From Bradyrhizobium diazoefficiens (GTDB lineage Bacteria > Pseudomonadota > Alphaproteobacteria > Rhizobiales > Xanthobacteraceae), in the NCBI RefSeq assembly GCF_016616425.1, contig NZ_CP067101.1, forward strand, positions 1,798,001-1,862,000: 64,000 nt of DNA. Direction: 5' to 3'. Made by a program: the position numbers and the translations under genes. The notes beneath the pieces were generated by a model. The model was not told where the DNA came from, searched no databases, and was given only the letters and a program-made list of their open reading frames with translations. Below are positions 40,173-48,874 of this stretch, piece by piece. The stretch's first letter is position 1. Each line of letters starts with the position of its first letter.

Positions 40173-41696
40173 ATGGGCGAAATTCGCAACTTCAGATCCG
40201 GCAATCAGGATGAGCGGCCTCCACACGGCCCCATGCCTCGCCGTCTTGCGGCGATCATCGTCGGCGACATCGCTTCCTACAGCCGCATCATGGAGGCCGA
40301 CGAGGAGGGGACGCATGCCCGCGTCAAGCGGATCGAGCGCGACCTCATCCAGCCCAGCATCGTCGAGCACCACGGAACTCTGGTGAAGACGACCGGCGAC
40401 GGTTTCATCGCGATTTTCGATAGTCCTGTTGAGGCCGTTCGCTGCAGCATCGTCATCCAGCAGAACCTCATCGGCCGCAACGCCTCGCTTCCGAAGCATT
40501 CGCGGCTCGAATACCGGATCGGGGTCAATCTCGGCGACGTGATCGTAGAGCCGGACGATGTCTACGGCGATGGCGTCAACATCGCCACGCGCATTGAGGG
40601 CATTGCCGAGCCCGGCCAAGTCTACATCTCGGGCGCGATCTACGAGCAGATCAAGCATAAGGTGGTGTGCGGCTATGAATCGCTTGGGGATCGCAAGGTC
40701 AAGAACATCACCGATCCGGTGCGCGTCTATCGCGTGCTGCCGGATGCAGATGCGGTCGGCAGGACGCGAAGCCGGCGCGAGAGCGTCCTGATCTTCCTCC
40801 TGGGCATTACAGTCCTGATGATTGCCACGGGCTCACTTTGGTATTTGTTGCTGGTGCAGCCCGGTAGGATCAACGAGCGGGTCGCCACGCCAACCGCTTC
40901 TCCGGCCGCGCCACCGATCCCGCAGCCGTCGCCGCGCGAGGCGGCGACGCAGACGCCGCAACCATCTCCGTCATTGGCTTCCGCCCCGCCGTCGCCGGTG
41001 CCCAGCCCATCGGCGACGCCGCTTCGCGAACCCGAGATGATCGCCATCCGCGGCGGCAGCTTCGCGATGGGAAGCAATGACGATCCGACCGAACGGCCTG
41101 TCCACCAAGTCACGGTCAAGCCGTTCTCGATCGGAAAATACCCGGTGACGGTGCAGGAATGGAACGAATGCGCCGCCGCCAAGGCGTGCGGATTCACCGC
41201 CACCGGCAAGGACGATACGCCCGTCAGCAATGTGAGCTGGACCGACGCACAGCAATATGTCGTCTGGCTCGCCCAGGCGACGAAGAAGCCCTACCGGCTT
41301 CCGAGCGAAGCCGAATGGGAATATGCGGCGCGCGGCGGAACGCACACCAAATACTGGTGGGGCGACAAGCTTCAGCCGGGCATGGCCGCGTGCAAGGATT
41401 GCGGTGATCTTGCCGCCGAGCAGCCGGCCAAGGTCGGCAACTTCAAGCCCAATCCATTCGGGCTCTACGACATGGGCGGCGCCATCGATCAATGGGTCGA
41501 GGATTGCTGGCACAGAACCTATCAGGGCGCACCCGGCGACGGCTCGGCGTGGACCAGCGGCGACTGCTCCTCACACGTCCTGCGCTCGGGCTCCTGGAAG
41601 AATGATTCAAGATATGTGCGGCCGTCCAATCGCGACGGTTACGACACCAATGTTCGCTACCCGACGCACGGATTCCGCCTCGCGCTCAGTTCTTAG
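40173..41696 (+). CDS. Class III adenylate/guanylate cyclase with extracytoplasmic SUMF1-like domain
   Basis: 507 residues from ATG 40173, with GGAG nine bases before. Residues 20-195 or so form a class III cyclase: 'IIVGDIASYSRIMEADEEGT' (first metal Asp), 'LVKTTGDGFIAIFDS' (second Asp and a purine-specificity Lys), and 'DDVYGDGVNIATRIEGIAEPG' (Asn/Arg transition-state pair). One membrane helix follows ('VLIFLLGITVLMIATGSLWYL'), then a Pro/Ser/Ala-rich linker, then a formylglycine-generating-enzyme fold: 'IRGGSFAMGSNDDPTERPVHQV', 'RLPSEAEWEYAARGG', 'NPFGLYDMGG' and 'HGFRLALSS'. The catalytic Cys pair of true FGE is absent ('LRSGSWKNDSRYVRPSNRDGY'), so this part is likely a sensor or binding module. 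Confidence 0.9.
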   Translation: MGEIRNFRSGNQDERPPHGPMPRRLAAIIVGDIASYSRIMEADEEGTHARVKRIERDLIQPSIVEHHGTLVKTTGDGFIAIFDSPVEAVRCSIVIQQNLIGRNASLPKHSRLEYRIGVNLGDVIVEPDDVYGDGVNIATRIEGIAEPGQVYISGAIYEQIKHKVVCGYESLGDRKVKNITDPVRVYRVLPDADAVGRTRSRRESVLIFLLGITVLMIATGSLWYLLLVQPGRINERVATPTASPAAPPIPQPSPREAATQTPQPSPSLASAPPSPVPSPSATPLREPEMIAIRGGSFAMGSNDDPTERPVHQVTVKPFSIGKYPVTVQEWNECAAAKACGFTATGKDDTPVSNVSWTDAQQYVVWLAQATKKPYRLPSEAEWEYAARGGTHTKYWWGDKLQPGMAACKDCGDLAAEQPAKVGNFKPNPFGLYDMGGAIDQWVEDCWHRTYQGAPGDGSAWTSGDCSSHVLRSGSWKNDSRYVRPSNRDGYDTNVRYPTHGFRLALSS

Positions 41697-41713
41697 GTGC
41701 TGGAGTAGGCTTG

Positions 41714-42163
41714 ATGAAAACCATCTGCTGTGTCGCTCTGGCGGTTGCGCTTGCATTGCTGCCGAGCGGAGTTTTTGCGCAGGGCAAGCCCGCCCCAAAA
41801 GAAGCAAAGCTCTATTTCATCACGCCGCATGACGGGCAGAAGGTTCGCGGCGGATTCTGGGTGCGGTTCGGCTTACGCAACATGGGTGTGACGCATGCGG
41901 GCGACGACTACCAGAACGCCGGTCATCATCACTTGTTGGTCGACGTCAACGATCCCATCGATCTAAAGGAGCCGATCCCGCAAGACAAGTCGCACCTGCA
42001 TTTCGGTGCGGGGCAGACCGAAACCTTCCTCGAACTTCAGCCAGGGACTCACACCCTGCAGCTGGTGCTCGGCGACGCCAAGCACTATCCGTTCGTACCG
42101 CCGGTGGTGTCGGAGAAGATCACGATACGCGTCAGGCCGCTTGCCTCGGCGCGGGGCAAATGA
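41714..42163 (+). CDS. DUF4399 exported protein
   Basis: 149 residues. The signal peptide is MKTICCVALAVALALLPSGVFAQG, cleaved after Ala22 or so. The DUF4399 body has 'YFITPHDGQKVRGGFWVRFGLRNMGV', 'GHHHLLVDVN', 'LHFGAGQTETFLELQPGTHTLQLVLGDA' and 'PPVVSEKITIRV'. The His cluster could bind metal; function is unknown. It begins 17 bp after the cyclase stop, so the two are probably cotranscribed, and its stop abuts the korB stop from the other strand with no spacer. Confidence 0.88.
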   Translation: MKTICCVALAVALALLPSGVFAQGKPAPKEAKLYFITPHDGQKVRGGFWVRFGLRNMGVTHAGDDYQNAGHHHLLVDVNDPIDLKEPIPQDKSHLHFGAGQTETFLELQPGTHTLQLVLGDAKHYPFVPPVVSEKITIRVRPLASARGK

Positions 42164-43219
42164 TCACCGTAGGCTGGCGTTGATTTTGTCCAGCACCGCC
42201 GAACCCGGGCACAGCGTGTCCGCCTCCAGGGTATTGAGCGGCGTCTCGACCGTGTTGAGGTGCTCGTGCAAATCTTCCGCGTCAGGATCGACATAGAGCA
42301 GGCCGGTGACGATCTGTCCCTTGGCGGCGTGCTTCTGCAGGAACGTCTGGGCCCCTAACCGGTCATGCGGATCATAGTCGGCGTCGATCTTGCGCAGCGC
42401 GATCTTGCTGCCGTCATGCTGCTCGACCACTTGCACCGTGCCCGGTGCGTAGTCGACGGCGATCGGATCGCGGCCGACCAGCACGTCGAGCCGGTTCACG
42501 GCGTCATTGTGCTCGCGGACATAATCGAAACTCTTGGTCGAGCCGGCGTGATTGTTGAAGGCGATGCAGGGACTGATGACGTCGATGAACGACGCGCCCT
42601 TGTGGCGGATCGCCGCCGCGATCAGCGGCACCAGCTGGGTCTTGTCGCCCGAAAACGAGCGTGCAACGAAGGTGGCGCCGAGTTGCAGTGCGATCGCGAC
42701 GAGATCGATGGCGTTGTCGGTGTTGGTGACGCCCTTCTTGGACTTCGAGCCGCGGTCGGCGGTCGCGGAGAACTGGCCCTTGGTCAGGCCATAGACGCCG
42801 TTGTTCTCGACGATATAGGTCATGTTGACGCCGCGCCGGATCGAGTGCGCGAACTGGCCGAACCCGATCGAGGCGGAATCGCCGTCGCCGGAAACGCCGA
42901 GATAGATCAAATCGCGGTTGGCGAGATTTGCGCCAGTCAGCACCGAGGGCATGCGGCCGTGCACGGAGTTGAAGCCGTGCGAATTGCCGAGGAAATAGTC
43001 CGGCGTCTTCGAGGAGCAGCCGATGCCGGAGATCTTCGCCACGCGGTGCGGTTCGATCGAGAGCTCGTAGCAGGCCTCGATGATCGAAGCCGTGATCGAA
43101 TCATGGCCACAGCCGGCGCACAGCGTCGAGATCTTGCCCTCGTAGTCGCGATGCGTGTAGCCGAGCTCGTTCTTCTTGAGGCCCGGATGATGGAATTTCG
43201 GTTTTGCGATGTAGGTCAT
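42164..43219 (-). CDS. korB: 2-oxoacid:ferredoxin oxidoreductase, beta subunit
   Basis: 351 residues. The beta subunit binds thiamine pyrophosphate and a [4Fe-4S] cluster: 'LCAGCGHDSITASIIEACYEL', 'KISGIGCSSKTPDYFL', 'GDGDSASIGFGQFAHSIRRGVNMTYIVENNGVYGLTKGQ' (TPP GDG motif), and 'GASFIDVISPCIAFNNH'. With the alpha subunit it oxidatively decarboxylates a 2-oxoacid, most likely 2-oxoglutarate, to acyl-CoA with ferredoxin as electron acceptor. The start overlaps the alpha-subunit stop by ATGA. The substrate is inferred from family resemblance. Confidence 0.93.
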   Translation of the reverse strand: MTYIAKPKFHHPGLKKNELGYTHRDYEGKISTLCAGCGHDSITASIIEACYELSIEPHRVAKISGIGCSSKTPDYFLGNSHGFNSVHGRMPSVLTGANLANRDLIYLGVSGDGDSASIGFGQFAHSIRRGVNMTYIVENNGVYGLTKGQFSATADRGSKSKKGVTNTDNAIDLVAIALQLGATFVARSFSGDKTQLVPLIAAAIRHKGASFIDVISPCIAFNNHAGSTKSFDYVREHNDAVNRLDVLVGRDPIAVDYAPGTVQVVEQHDGSKIALRKIDADYDPHDRLGAQTFLQKHAAKGQIVTGLLYVDPDAEDLHEHLNTVETPLNTLEADTLCPGSAVLDKINASLR

Positions 43220-45063
43220 GACACGGCCTTGCGGAGCGGGGTCACCTTGAGGTGATCCTGGTGGTCGCCAATGGCTTTTGCGATGAAACGGGCGGTGATC
43301 GGCGAGCCGTCGTAATGCACGATCGGCACGAGGCGGACCGGATCAATGCCGTTCTCGTTGACGATGAGCTGCCGGAGCTGGCTGTCGCGGTTCTGCTCGA
43401 CGACGTAGACGAAGTCGTGCTCGGCGAGGAAGCTCGCCACGCTCGAGTGGAACGGGAAGGCGCGGATGCGCAGGCGATCGAGCTGATGCCCCCGCGCTTC
43501 CAGGAGGCCGATGGCCTCGTCCATCGCCGGCGAGGTTGAGCCGAAATAGATCACGCCGTATTTGGTCGGCCGTTCCGCATTGGCCTGCAGCGGCCGCGGC
43601 ACCAGGTCCTGCGCGGTCTCGAACTTTCGGACCAGACGCTGCATGTTGTCGGCATAGACCGTGCCTTCCTCGGAATAGCGCGCATAGCGGTCACGTGACG
43701 TGCCGCGGGTGAAGTAGGATCCCTTGGTCGGGTGCGTGCCGGGATAGGTGCGGTAGGGAATGCCGTCGCCGTCGACGTCGAGATAGCGGCCGAAGTCGCG
43801 CCCTTCCTCCAGCATCTCCGCGGTCATCACCTTGCCGCGGTCATACTGCTTGGCGTCGTCCCACTTCAGCGGGCGGCAGAGCCGGTGGTTCATGCCGATG
43901 TCGAGGTCGAGCATCAGGAAGATCGTGGTCTGCAGCCGCTCGGCGAGATCGAACGCCGCCGCCGCGAACTCGAAGGCTTCGGCCGGGTCTTCGGGGAATA
44001 GCAGCACATGCTTGGTGTCGCCGTGTGAAGCATAGGCGCAGGCGATGATGTCGCATTGCTGGGTGCGGGTCGGCATGCCCGTCGAAGGGCCGGCGCGCTG
44101 GATGTTCATGATCACGGCTGGAATCTCCGCGAAATAGGAGAGGCCGATGAACTCGGTCATCAGCGAGATGCCGGGGCCTGACGTCGCGGTGAAGGCGCGC
44201 GCGCCGTTCCAGGACGCGCCGATCACGATGCCGATCGAGGCCAGCTCGTCCTCGCCCTGCACGATGGCGTATTTCGCCTTGCCGGTCTCGGGATCGTGCC
44301 GATACTTCTTGCAGTGCGCGGTGAAGGCCTCCGCCACCGAAGAGGATGGCGTGATCGGATACCACGCGCACACCGTCGCACCGCCATAGACGGCGCCAAG
44401 TGCGGCGGCGCTGTTGCCCTCGATGAAGATACGGTCGCCGACCTTGTCGGATTTCTTCACCCGCAGTCCGAGCGGGCACTTCAGATTCTGCAGCGCCCAG
44501 TCGCGGCCGAGATGCAGCGCGTGAACGTTGGAGGACAGGAGCTTCTCCTTGCCCTTGTACTGCTCGCCGATCAGCTGCTCGATCAGCTTCGGGTCCATGT
44601 CGAGCAGCGCCGAGAGCGCACCCAAATAGATGATGTTCTTGAACAGCTGGCGCTGGCGCGGATCGGTGTAGGTCGAGTTGGTGATGGCGGTGAGCGGCAC
44701 GCCGATCACGGTGATGTCGTCGCGGAATTTGGTCGATGGCATCGGCTTGGTGGAATCATAGAACAGATAGCCGCCGGGCTCGATGCCGGCGACGTCCTTG
44801 TCCCAGGTCTGCGGGTTCATCGCCACCATCATGTCGACGCCGCCGCGGGCGCCGAGATGGCCGTGTTCCGTCACTCGCACCTCGTACCAGGTCGGCAGCC
44901 CCTGGATGTTGGAGGGGAAGATGTTGCGCGGAGATACCGGGACGCCGTGGCGCAGGATCGCGCGCGCGAACATCTCGTTGGCGCTGGCCGAGCCCGAGCC
45001 GTTGACGTTGGCGAAGCGGACGACGAAGTCGTTTACGCTGCTGATCGGCTTTTTGTCGGGCAT
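43216..45063 (-). CDS. korA: 2-oxoacid:ferredoxin oxidoreductase, fused gamma-alpha subunit
   Basis: 615 residues. The N-terminal 190 or so are the gamma (POR) domain: 'FVVRFANVNGSGSASANEMFARAIL' and 'HLGARGGVDMMVAMNPQTWDKD'. The remainder is the pyrimidine-binding alpha part: 'GNSAAALGAVYGGATVCAWYPITPSSSVAEAF', 'VQGEDELASIGIVIGASWNGARAFTATSGPGISLMTEFIG' and 'VVEQNRDSQLRQLIVNE'. The gamma-alpha fusion with a separate beta subunit is the common two-subunit KOR layout. The start MPDKKPISSVND lies inside the end of the preceding flavoprotein gene (31-bp overlap), which points to coupled translation. Confidence 0.94.
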   Translation of the reverse strand: MPDKKPISSVNDFVVRFANVNGSGSASANEMFARAILRHGVPVSPRNIFPSNIQGLPTWYEVRVTEHGHLGARGGVDMMVAMNPQTWDKDVAGIEPGGYLFYDSTKPMPSTKFRDDITVIGVPLTAITNSTYTDPRQRQLFKNIIYLGALSALLDMDPKLIEQLIGEQYKGKEKLLSSNVHALHLGRDWALQNLKCPLGLRVKKSDKVGDRIFIEGNSAAALGAVYGGATVCAWYPITPSSSVAEAFTAHCKKYRHDPETGKAKYAIVQGEDELASIGIVIGASWNGARAFTATSGPGISLMTEFIGLSYFAEIPAVIMNIQRAGPSTGMPTRTQQCDIIACAYASHGDTKHVLLFPEDPAEAFEFAAAAFDLAERLQTTIFLMLDLDIGMNHRLCRPLKWDDAKQYDRGKVMTAEMLEEGRDFGRYLDVDGDGIPYRTYPGTHPTKGSYFTRGTSRDRYARYSEEGTVYADNMQRLVRKFETAQDLVPRPLQANAERPTKYGVIYFGSTSPAMDEAIGLLEARGHQLDRLRIRAFPFHSSVASFLAEHDFVYVVEQNRDSQLRQLIVNENGIDPVRLVPIVHYDGSPITARFIAKAIGDHQDHLKVTPLRKAVS

Positions 45064-46832
45064 GTCGAACCTGCGTAAGTCATCTCGATGAAATATTTCT
45101 GCATGTCCCAGGCGCCGGTGGGACAGCGCTCGGCGCACAGCCCGCAGTGCAGGCAGACATCCTCGTCCTTCACCATCACGCGCCCGGTCTTGAGATCCGA
45201 GGAGACGTAGAGATCCTGGTCCGGATGCGGCGAGGGCGCCTTGAGGCGCTGGCGCAGATCGCTTTCCTCGCCATTACCGGTGAAGGTGATGCAATCCATC
45301 GGACAGATGTCCGCACAGGCATCGCACTCGATGCAGAGCGAGGTCGAGAACACGGTCTGGACGTCGCAGTTCAGGCAGCGCTCGGCTTCGCCCAATGCCA
45401 GCTTGACGTCATAGCCCAGTTCGACCTCGGCGCGGATGTCCTTCAGCGCAATCACCTTGTCGCGATGCGGGACCTTGAAGCGCTTGTCGTTGGAGATGTC
45501 GTTGTCATAGCTCCATTCGTGGATGCCCATCTTCTGCGATGAGACATGCACTTCAGGCAGCGGCCGCTCGGTAATGTCCTCGCCCGACAGCATCTTGTGG
45601 ATCGACAACGCGGCGTCATGGCCGTGCGCGACCGCCCAGATGATGTTCTTCGGGCCGAATGCAGCGTCGCCGCCGAAGAACACCTTGGGATTGGTGGAGA
45701 CGAATGTCTTGGGATCGACCTTCGGCATGTGCCATTTGTCGAACTCGATGCCGCAATCCTGCTCGATCCAGGGGAAAGCGTTCTCCTGGCCGACCGCGAC
45801 CAGCACGTCGTCGCATTCGATGGTCTGGTCCGGCTCGCCGGAGGGAACGAGGTTGCGCTTGCCCTTGGCGTCGTATTCGGCCTTGACCTTCTGGAAGGTG
45901 ATGCCGGTGAGCTTGCCGTTGTCGTGGACGAAGGCAACCGGGACCAGGAAGTTGAGGATCGGAATGTCCTCGTGGAGCGCGTCCTCCTTCTCCCAGGGTG
46001 ACGCCTTCATCTCCTCGAAGCCGGAGCGGACGACGACCTTGACCTCTTCGCCGCCGAGCCGGCGCGCGGTTCGGCAGCAATCCATCGCGGTGTTGCCGCC
46101 GCCGAGCACGATCACCCGCTTGCCGATCTTGTCGGTATGGCCGAACGAGACCGAGGCCAGCCAGTCGATGCCAATATGGATATTGCCTGCGGCTTCCTTG
46201 CGGCCGGGAATGTCGAGCTCGCGGCCGCGCGGCGCGCCGGAGCCGACGAAGATCGCGTCATATTTCTCCGCGAGCAGCGCCTTCATGCTCTCGATGCGGT
46301 GACCGCCTTTGAAGTCTACCCCGAGGTTGAGGATGTAGCCGGTCTCCTCGTCGATCACGGAATTGGGCAGGCGGAATTTCGGGATCTGCGTGCGCATCAT
46401 GCCGCCGGCTTGGGGATCACCGTCGAACACGGTGCAGTGATAGCCGAGCGGTGCGAGATCGCGCGCCACCGTCAGCGAGGCCGGTCCGCCGCCGACGAAG
46501 GCAACGCGCTTGCCATTCTTCGGCGTGGGCTTCGGCAGGCGCTGCTTGATGTCGTCCTTGAAGTCGGCGGCAACGCGCTTGAGGCGGCAGATCGCAACCG
46601 GCGTTTCCTCGACGCGGCCGCGCCGGCACGCCGGCTCGCATGGACGATCGCAGGTGCGTCCCAGGATTCCGGGAAACACGTTCGATTTCCAATTGATCAA
46701 ATAGGCGTCGCTGTAGCGGCCCTGGGCGATCAGTCGGATGTATTCGGGAACCGGGGTGTGTGCAGGACAGGCCCATTGGCAATCGACCACCTTGTGAAAG
46801 TAGTCGGGGGCCGCGATATCGGTCGGTTTCAT
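45033..46832 (-). CDS. GltD-like FAD/NAD(P) oxidoreductase with C-terminal 2x[4Fe-4S] ferredoxin domain
   Basis: 599 residues, first gene of the KOR operon. The N-terminus has a GltD-type Cys set 'CQWACPAHTPVPEYIRL...GRTCDRPCEPACRRG'. Two dinucleotide folds follow: 'RVAFVGGGPASLTVARDLAPLG' (FAD) and 'RVIVLGGGNTAMDCCRTARRLG' (NAD(P)H), with 'KVFFGGDAAFGPKNIIWAVAHGHDAA'. The C-terminus adds 'CLNCDVQ', 'CIECDACADICPMDC' and 'CLHCGLCAERCPTGAW', ferredoxin clusters. It should pass electrons between ferredoxin-type centres and NAD(P). It is probably the electron outlet of KorAB, in the role called KorC in some species; that name is inference. Confidence 0.9.
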   Translation of the reverse strand: MKPTDIAAPDYFHKVVDCQWACPAHTPVPEYIRLIAQGRYSDAYLINWKSNVFPGILGRTCDRPCEPACRRGRVEETPVAICRLKRVAADFKDDIKQRLPKPTPKNGKRVAFVGGGPASLTVARDLAPLGYHCTVFDGDPQAGGMMRTQIPKFRLPNSVIDEETGYILNLGVDFKGGHRIESMKALLAEKYDAIFVGSGAPRGRELDIPGRKEAAGNIHIGIDWLASVSFGHTDKIGKRVIVLGGGNTAMDCCRTARRLGGEEVKVVVRSGFEEMKASPWEKEDALHEDIPILNFLVPVAFVHDNGKLTGITFQKVKAEYDAKGKRNLVPSGEPDQTIECDDVLVAVGQENAFPWIEQDCGIEFDKWHMPKVDPKTFVSTNPKVFFGGDAAFGPKNIIWAVAHGHDAALSIHKMLSGEDITERPLPEVHVSSQKMGIHEWSYDNDISNDKRFKVPHRDKVIALKDIRAEVELGYDVKLALGEAERCLNCDVQTVFSTSLCIECDACADICPMDCITFTGNGEESDLRQRLKAPSPHPDQDLYVSSDLKTGRVMVKDEDVCLHCGLCAERCPTGAWDMQKYFIEMTYAGSTCPTKSRSAA

Positions 46833-46912
46833 TCCTACCCTGTCCGCGCAGGCTCAAAGACCCGGCGGCCTTTAGCTTGGCGGACGCTTAACGCGCGTCG
46901 ATCTGGTTTCTG

Positions 46913-46924
46913 AATGACGTCATT
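46913..46924. promoter_or_regulatory. Perfect 12-bp palindrome upstream of the KOR operon
   Basis: AATGACGTCATT lies 81 bp before the first start codon of the operon, in a 232-bp gap that otherwise holds no gene. It may be an operator. No FNR/FixK-type TTGAT-N4-ATCAA site was seen nearby. Confidence 0.3.
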
Positions 46925-47064
46925 GGGTTAGCTTATTAGAACCGCTCCCAAGTACAACGGCAAATTTTCGCGATTGCCGCCTTTCATGGGAGCTACGCGC
47001 GCACGGCATTGACGCCGCACGCGAGATGCGTGCGGTGCAGCATGTTGCGATGCGAATGAGCGCA

Positions 47065-47742
47065 CTAGCTGCGTGCAATGTCGCTCTTGGCGAGGTCCCA
47101 CATCAGGCAGTAAGTGCCCACGGAGATCGGAAGCGGGAAGGGCGAGGCGGCAGGACCGGTGAAGCTTTCGGCGATCACGGCCGAGACCGCACCGACATGC
47201 GTGCCGTCGATCAGCACGAACCAGTCGCGCGCGCCTTCGTTGCGCACCGCCGGGATTTCCGCCGTCGCGCCAGACAATTCTGGTTCGCTTTCGAGCAGAT
47301 GCATCGAGATGACGCCGTCGCGCTTCTCCGGCATCAGCTTGTCTTGCAGCGCATCACGCCATGCCGCGGCATTGTCGGGCGTCGGCCGCAGTCGCACCAC
47401 GCCGAGGGCGGCCCCGCGTCCGGTGCCGTTGCTGACGGTGATGCGCGCGACGACGCGCAGCATGTCCTTGAAGCGCGCCATGCTCTGCCGCGACCAGTCG
47501 GTCGGGCTCGCGAGCCGTGAGCGGTAGGCGGGGCTGTCGAGCACGTCGAGCGTCGCGGTCGAATACAGACAGAGATATTTGGGATTGGCGGCATGCGCGA
47601 CATAGCGCCGCGCCTCGAGAAATCCGTCGATTGCGACGCGCTCTTCCAGATGCTCGCGATCGTACCAGCGGTTGAAATCGGCCTCATCGGCCGCGTCGAT
47701 GTTCATCGACGTCAGCAGCATGCCTTTCCCGGCGAGCGGCAT
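47065..47742 (-). CDS. Hypothetical protein, possible duplicated dimeric alpha/beta-barrel fold
   Basis: 225 residues. The N-terminal half has 'GMLLTSMNIDAADEADFNRWYDREHLEERVAIDGFLEARRYVA', the layout of EthD/NIPSNAP-like dimeric alpha/beta-barrel proteins. The second half ('GAALGVVRLRPTPDNAAAWRDALQDKLMPEKRDGVISMHLLE') looks like a second copy of a related fold. I do not recognise a named function. AAGGAAGGAC precedes the ATG and sets the start. It is alone between the KOR and PQQ operons. Confidence 0.8.
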   Translation of the reverse strand: MPLAGKGMLLTSMNIDAADEADFNRWYDREHLEERVAIDGFLEARRYVAHAANPKYLCLYSTATLDVLDSPAYRSRLASPTDWSRQSMARFKDMLRVVARITVSNGTGRGAALGVVRLRPTPDNAAAWRDALQDKLMPEKRDGVISMHLLESEPELSGATAEIPAVRNEGARDWFVLIDGTHVGAVSAVIAESFTGPAASPFPLPISVGTYCLMWDLAKSDIARS

Positions 47743-47765
47743 TGTTCTTGTCCTTCCTTGCAGAC

Positions 47766-47878
47766 CCTCATGGTGAGGAGGCGCGCAAGCGCCGTCTTGA
47801 ACCATGAAGACCCCCGCTATCGCATCTCGGCCTTCATCCTTCGAGACGCGCGCAAAGAGCGCGCCCTCAGGATGAGAG
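47766..47878. repeat. Palindromic repeat of the CCTCATGGTGAGGAG...CCTCAGGATGAG family
   Basis: The left hairpin, CCTCATGGTGAGGAGGCGCGCAAGCGCC, ends with TTGAACCATGAAG. The right half is CTTCATCCTTCGAGACGCGCGC, then GCGCGCCCTCAGGATGAG. It fills the gap between the hypothetical gene and pip. The same kind of two-hairpin element is frequent between Bradyrhizobium genes. Confidence 0.65.
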
Positions 47879-47887
47879 GATAGATAT

Positions 47888-48874
47888 CTAGCGCCGAATC
47901 TTCGACGCGAGGTCCGCGATCGACCTCATGACCGAATCCCTCACGCCGGCATCATAGAGCGAATGTCCGGCCTCTTCCACGATCCGAATCTCGGAATCCG
48001 GCCACACCTTCGCGAGCGCCTGCGATGTCTCAGGAGGGCACAACAGATCGTAGCGGCCCTGCACGATGATACCGGGAATGCCGGCCAGGCGTCCGGCGTT
48101 CCGCAGCAACTGGTCCTTGCTCATGAAGCTGTTGTTGATGAAATAATGCGCCTCCATGAACGATGTCGCAGGCAGCGTGCGCCAGACGTTCAGTGACGCG
48201 AGGTCCAGCCGTGTCTTTGCCGCCTTGTGCTCGGACAAGGCGCGCTCGGTATCGTGCCAGGCACGCGCGGCTGGACCATGCACGGCAGGATCGGCATCGA
48301 GGATGCGACGCCAATAGGCGTCCACCGGCAGCGCCCGCTCTTCCAGTGGCAGCACGCTCAAGAAATCCTCGTAGAGCGCGGGATAGAATTGCGACAGGCG
48401 CGAGGTGAAGGCCGTCTCGACCTCCGCCCGCGTACCCAGGAAGGTCGCGCGGAGCGCAATGCCGGAGACGCGCTCGGGATGCGCCTGCGCATACGCCAGC
48501 GCCAGCGTCGCGCCCCAGGAGCCGCCGACCACCATCCAGCGGTCAAAGTCGAACTTCTGGCGGATCTTCTCCATGTCCGCGATCAGATGCGCCGTGGTGT
48601 TGTGCTCGCGCGATCCCTTGGGCCGGCTGCGGCCGCAGCCGCGCTGGTCGAACAGCACGGCACAGAACCGATCGGGATCAAACAGCCGGCGATGGTCGGG
48701 CTGGCAGCCGCTGCCGGGCCCGCCATGCAGATAGATTGCGGGGATACCGTCGCTGCGGCCGACACTTTCAACATAAAGCTCAAAGCCGTCGCCGACGTCG
48801 AGCATGTCGGAGGTCAGCGGCGCAAAGGGGTCGGCGCGTCTGGCGGATGCGGCCGCGTCGGCGTCAGGTCCCAT
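47888..48874 (-). CDS. pip: Proline iminopeptidase (alpha/beta hydrolase, S33)
   Basis: 328 residues. It removes N-terminal proline from peptides. It has the oxyanion motif 'YLHGGPGSGCQPDHRRLFDP', 'VLFDQRGCGRSRPKGS', the nucleophile elbow 'MVVGGSWGATLALAYAQAHP', 'IIVQGRYDLLCPPET' (catalytic Asp) and 'EEAGHSLYDAG' (catalytic His). Its start MGPDADAAAS lies 11 bp inside the end of pqqE, so it is very likely the last gene of the pqq operon. A peptidase here is notable because PQQ maturation needs proteolysis of the modified PqqA peptide; a role in that is only a hypothesis. Confidence 0.94.
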   Translation of the reverse strand: MGPDADAAASARRADPFAPLTSDMLDVGDGFELYVESVGRSDGIPAIYLHGGPGSGCQPDHRRLFDPDRFCAVLFDQRGCGRSRPKGSREHNTTAHLIADMEKIRQKFDFDRWMVVGGSWGATLALAYAQAHPERVSGIALRATFLGTRAEVETAFTSRLSQFYPALYEDFLSVLPLEERALPVDAYWRRILDADPAVHGPAARAWHDTERALSEHKAAKTRLDLASLNVWRTLPATSFMEAHYFINNSFMSKDQLLRNAGRLAGIPGIIVQGRYDLLCPPETSQALAKVWPDSEIRIVEEAGHSLYDAGVRDSVMRSIADLASKIRR

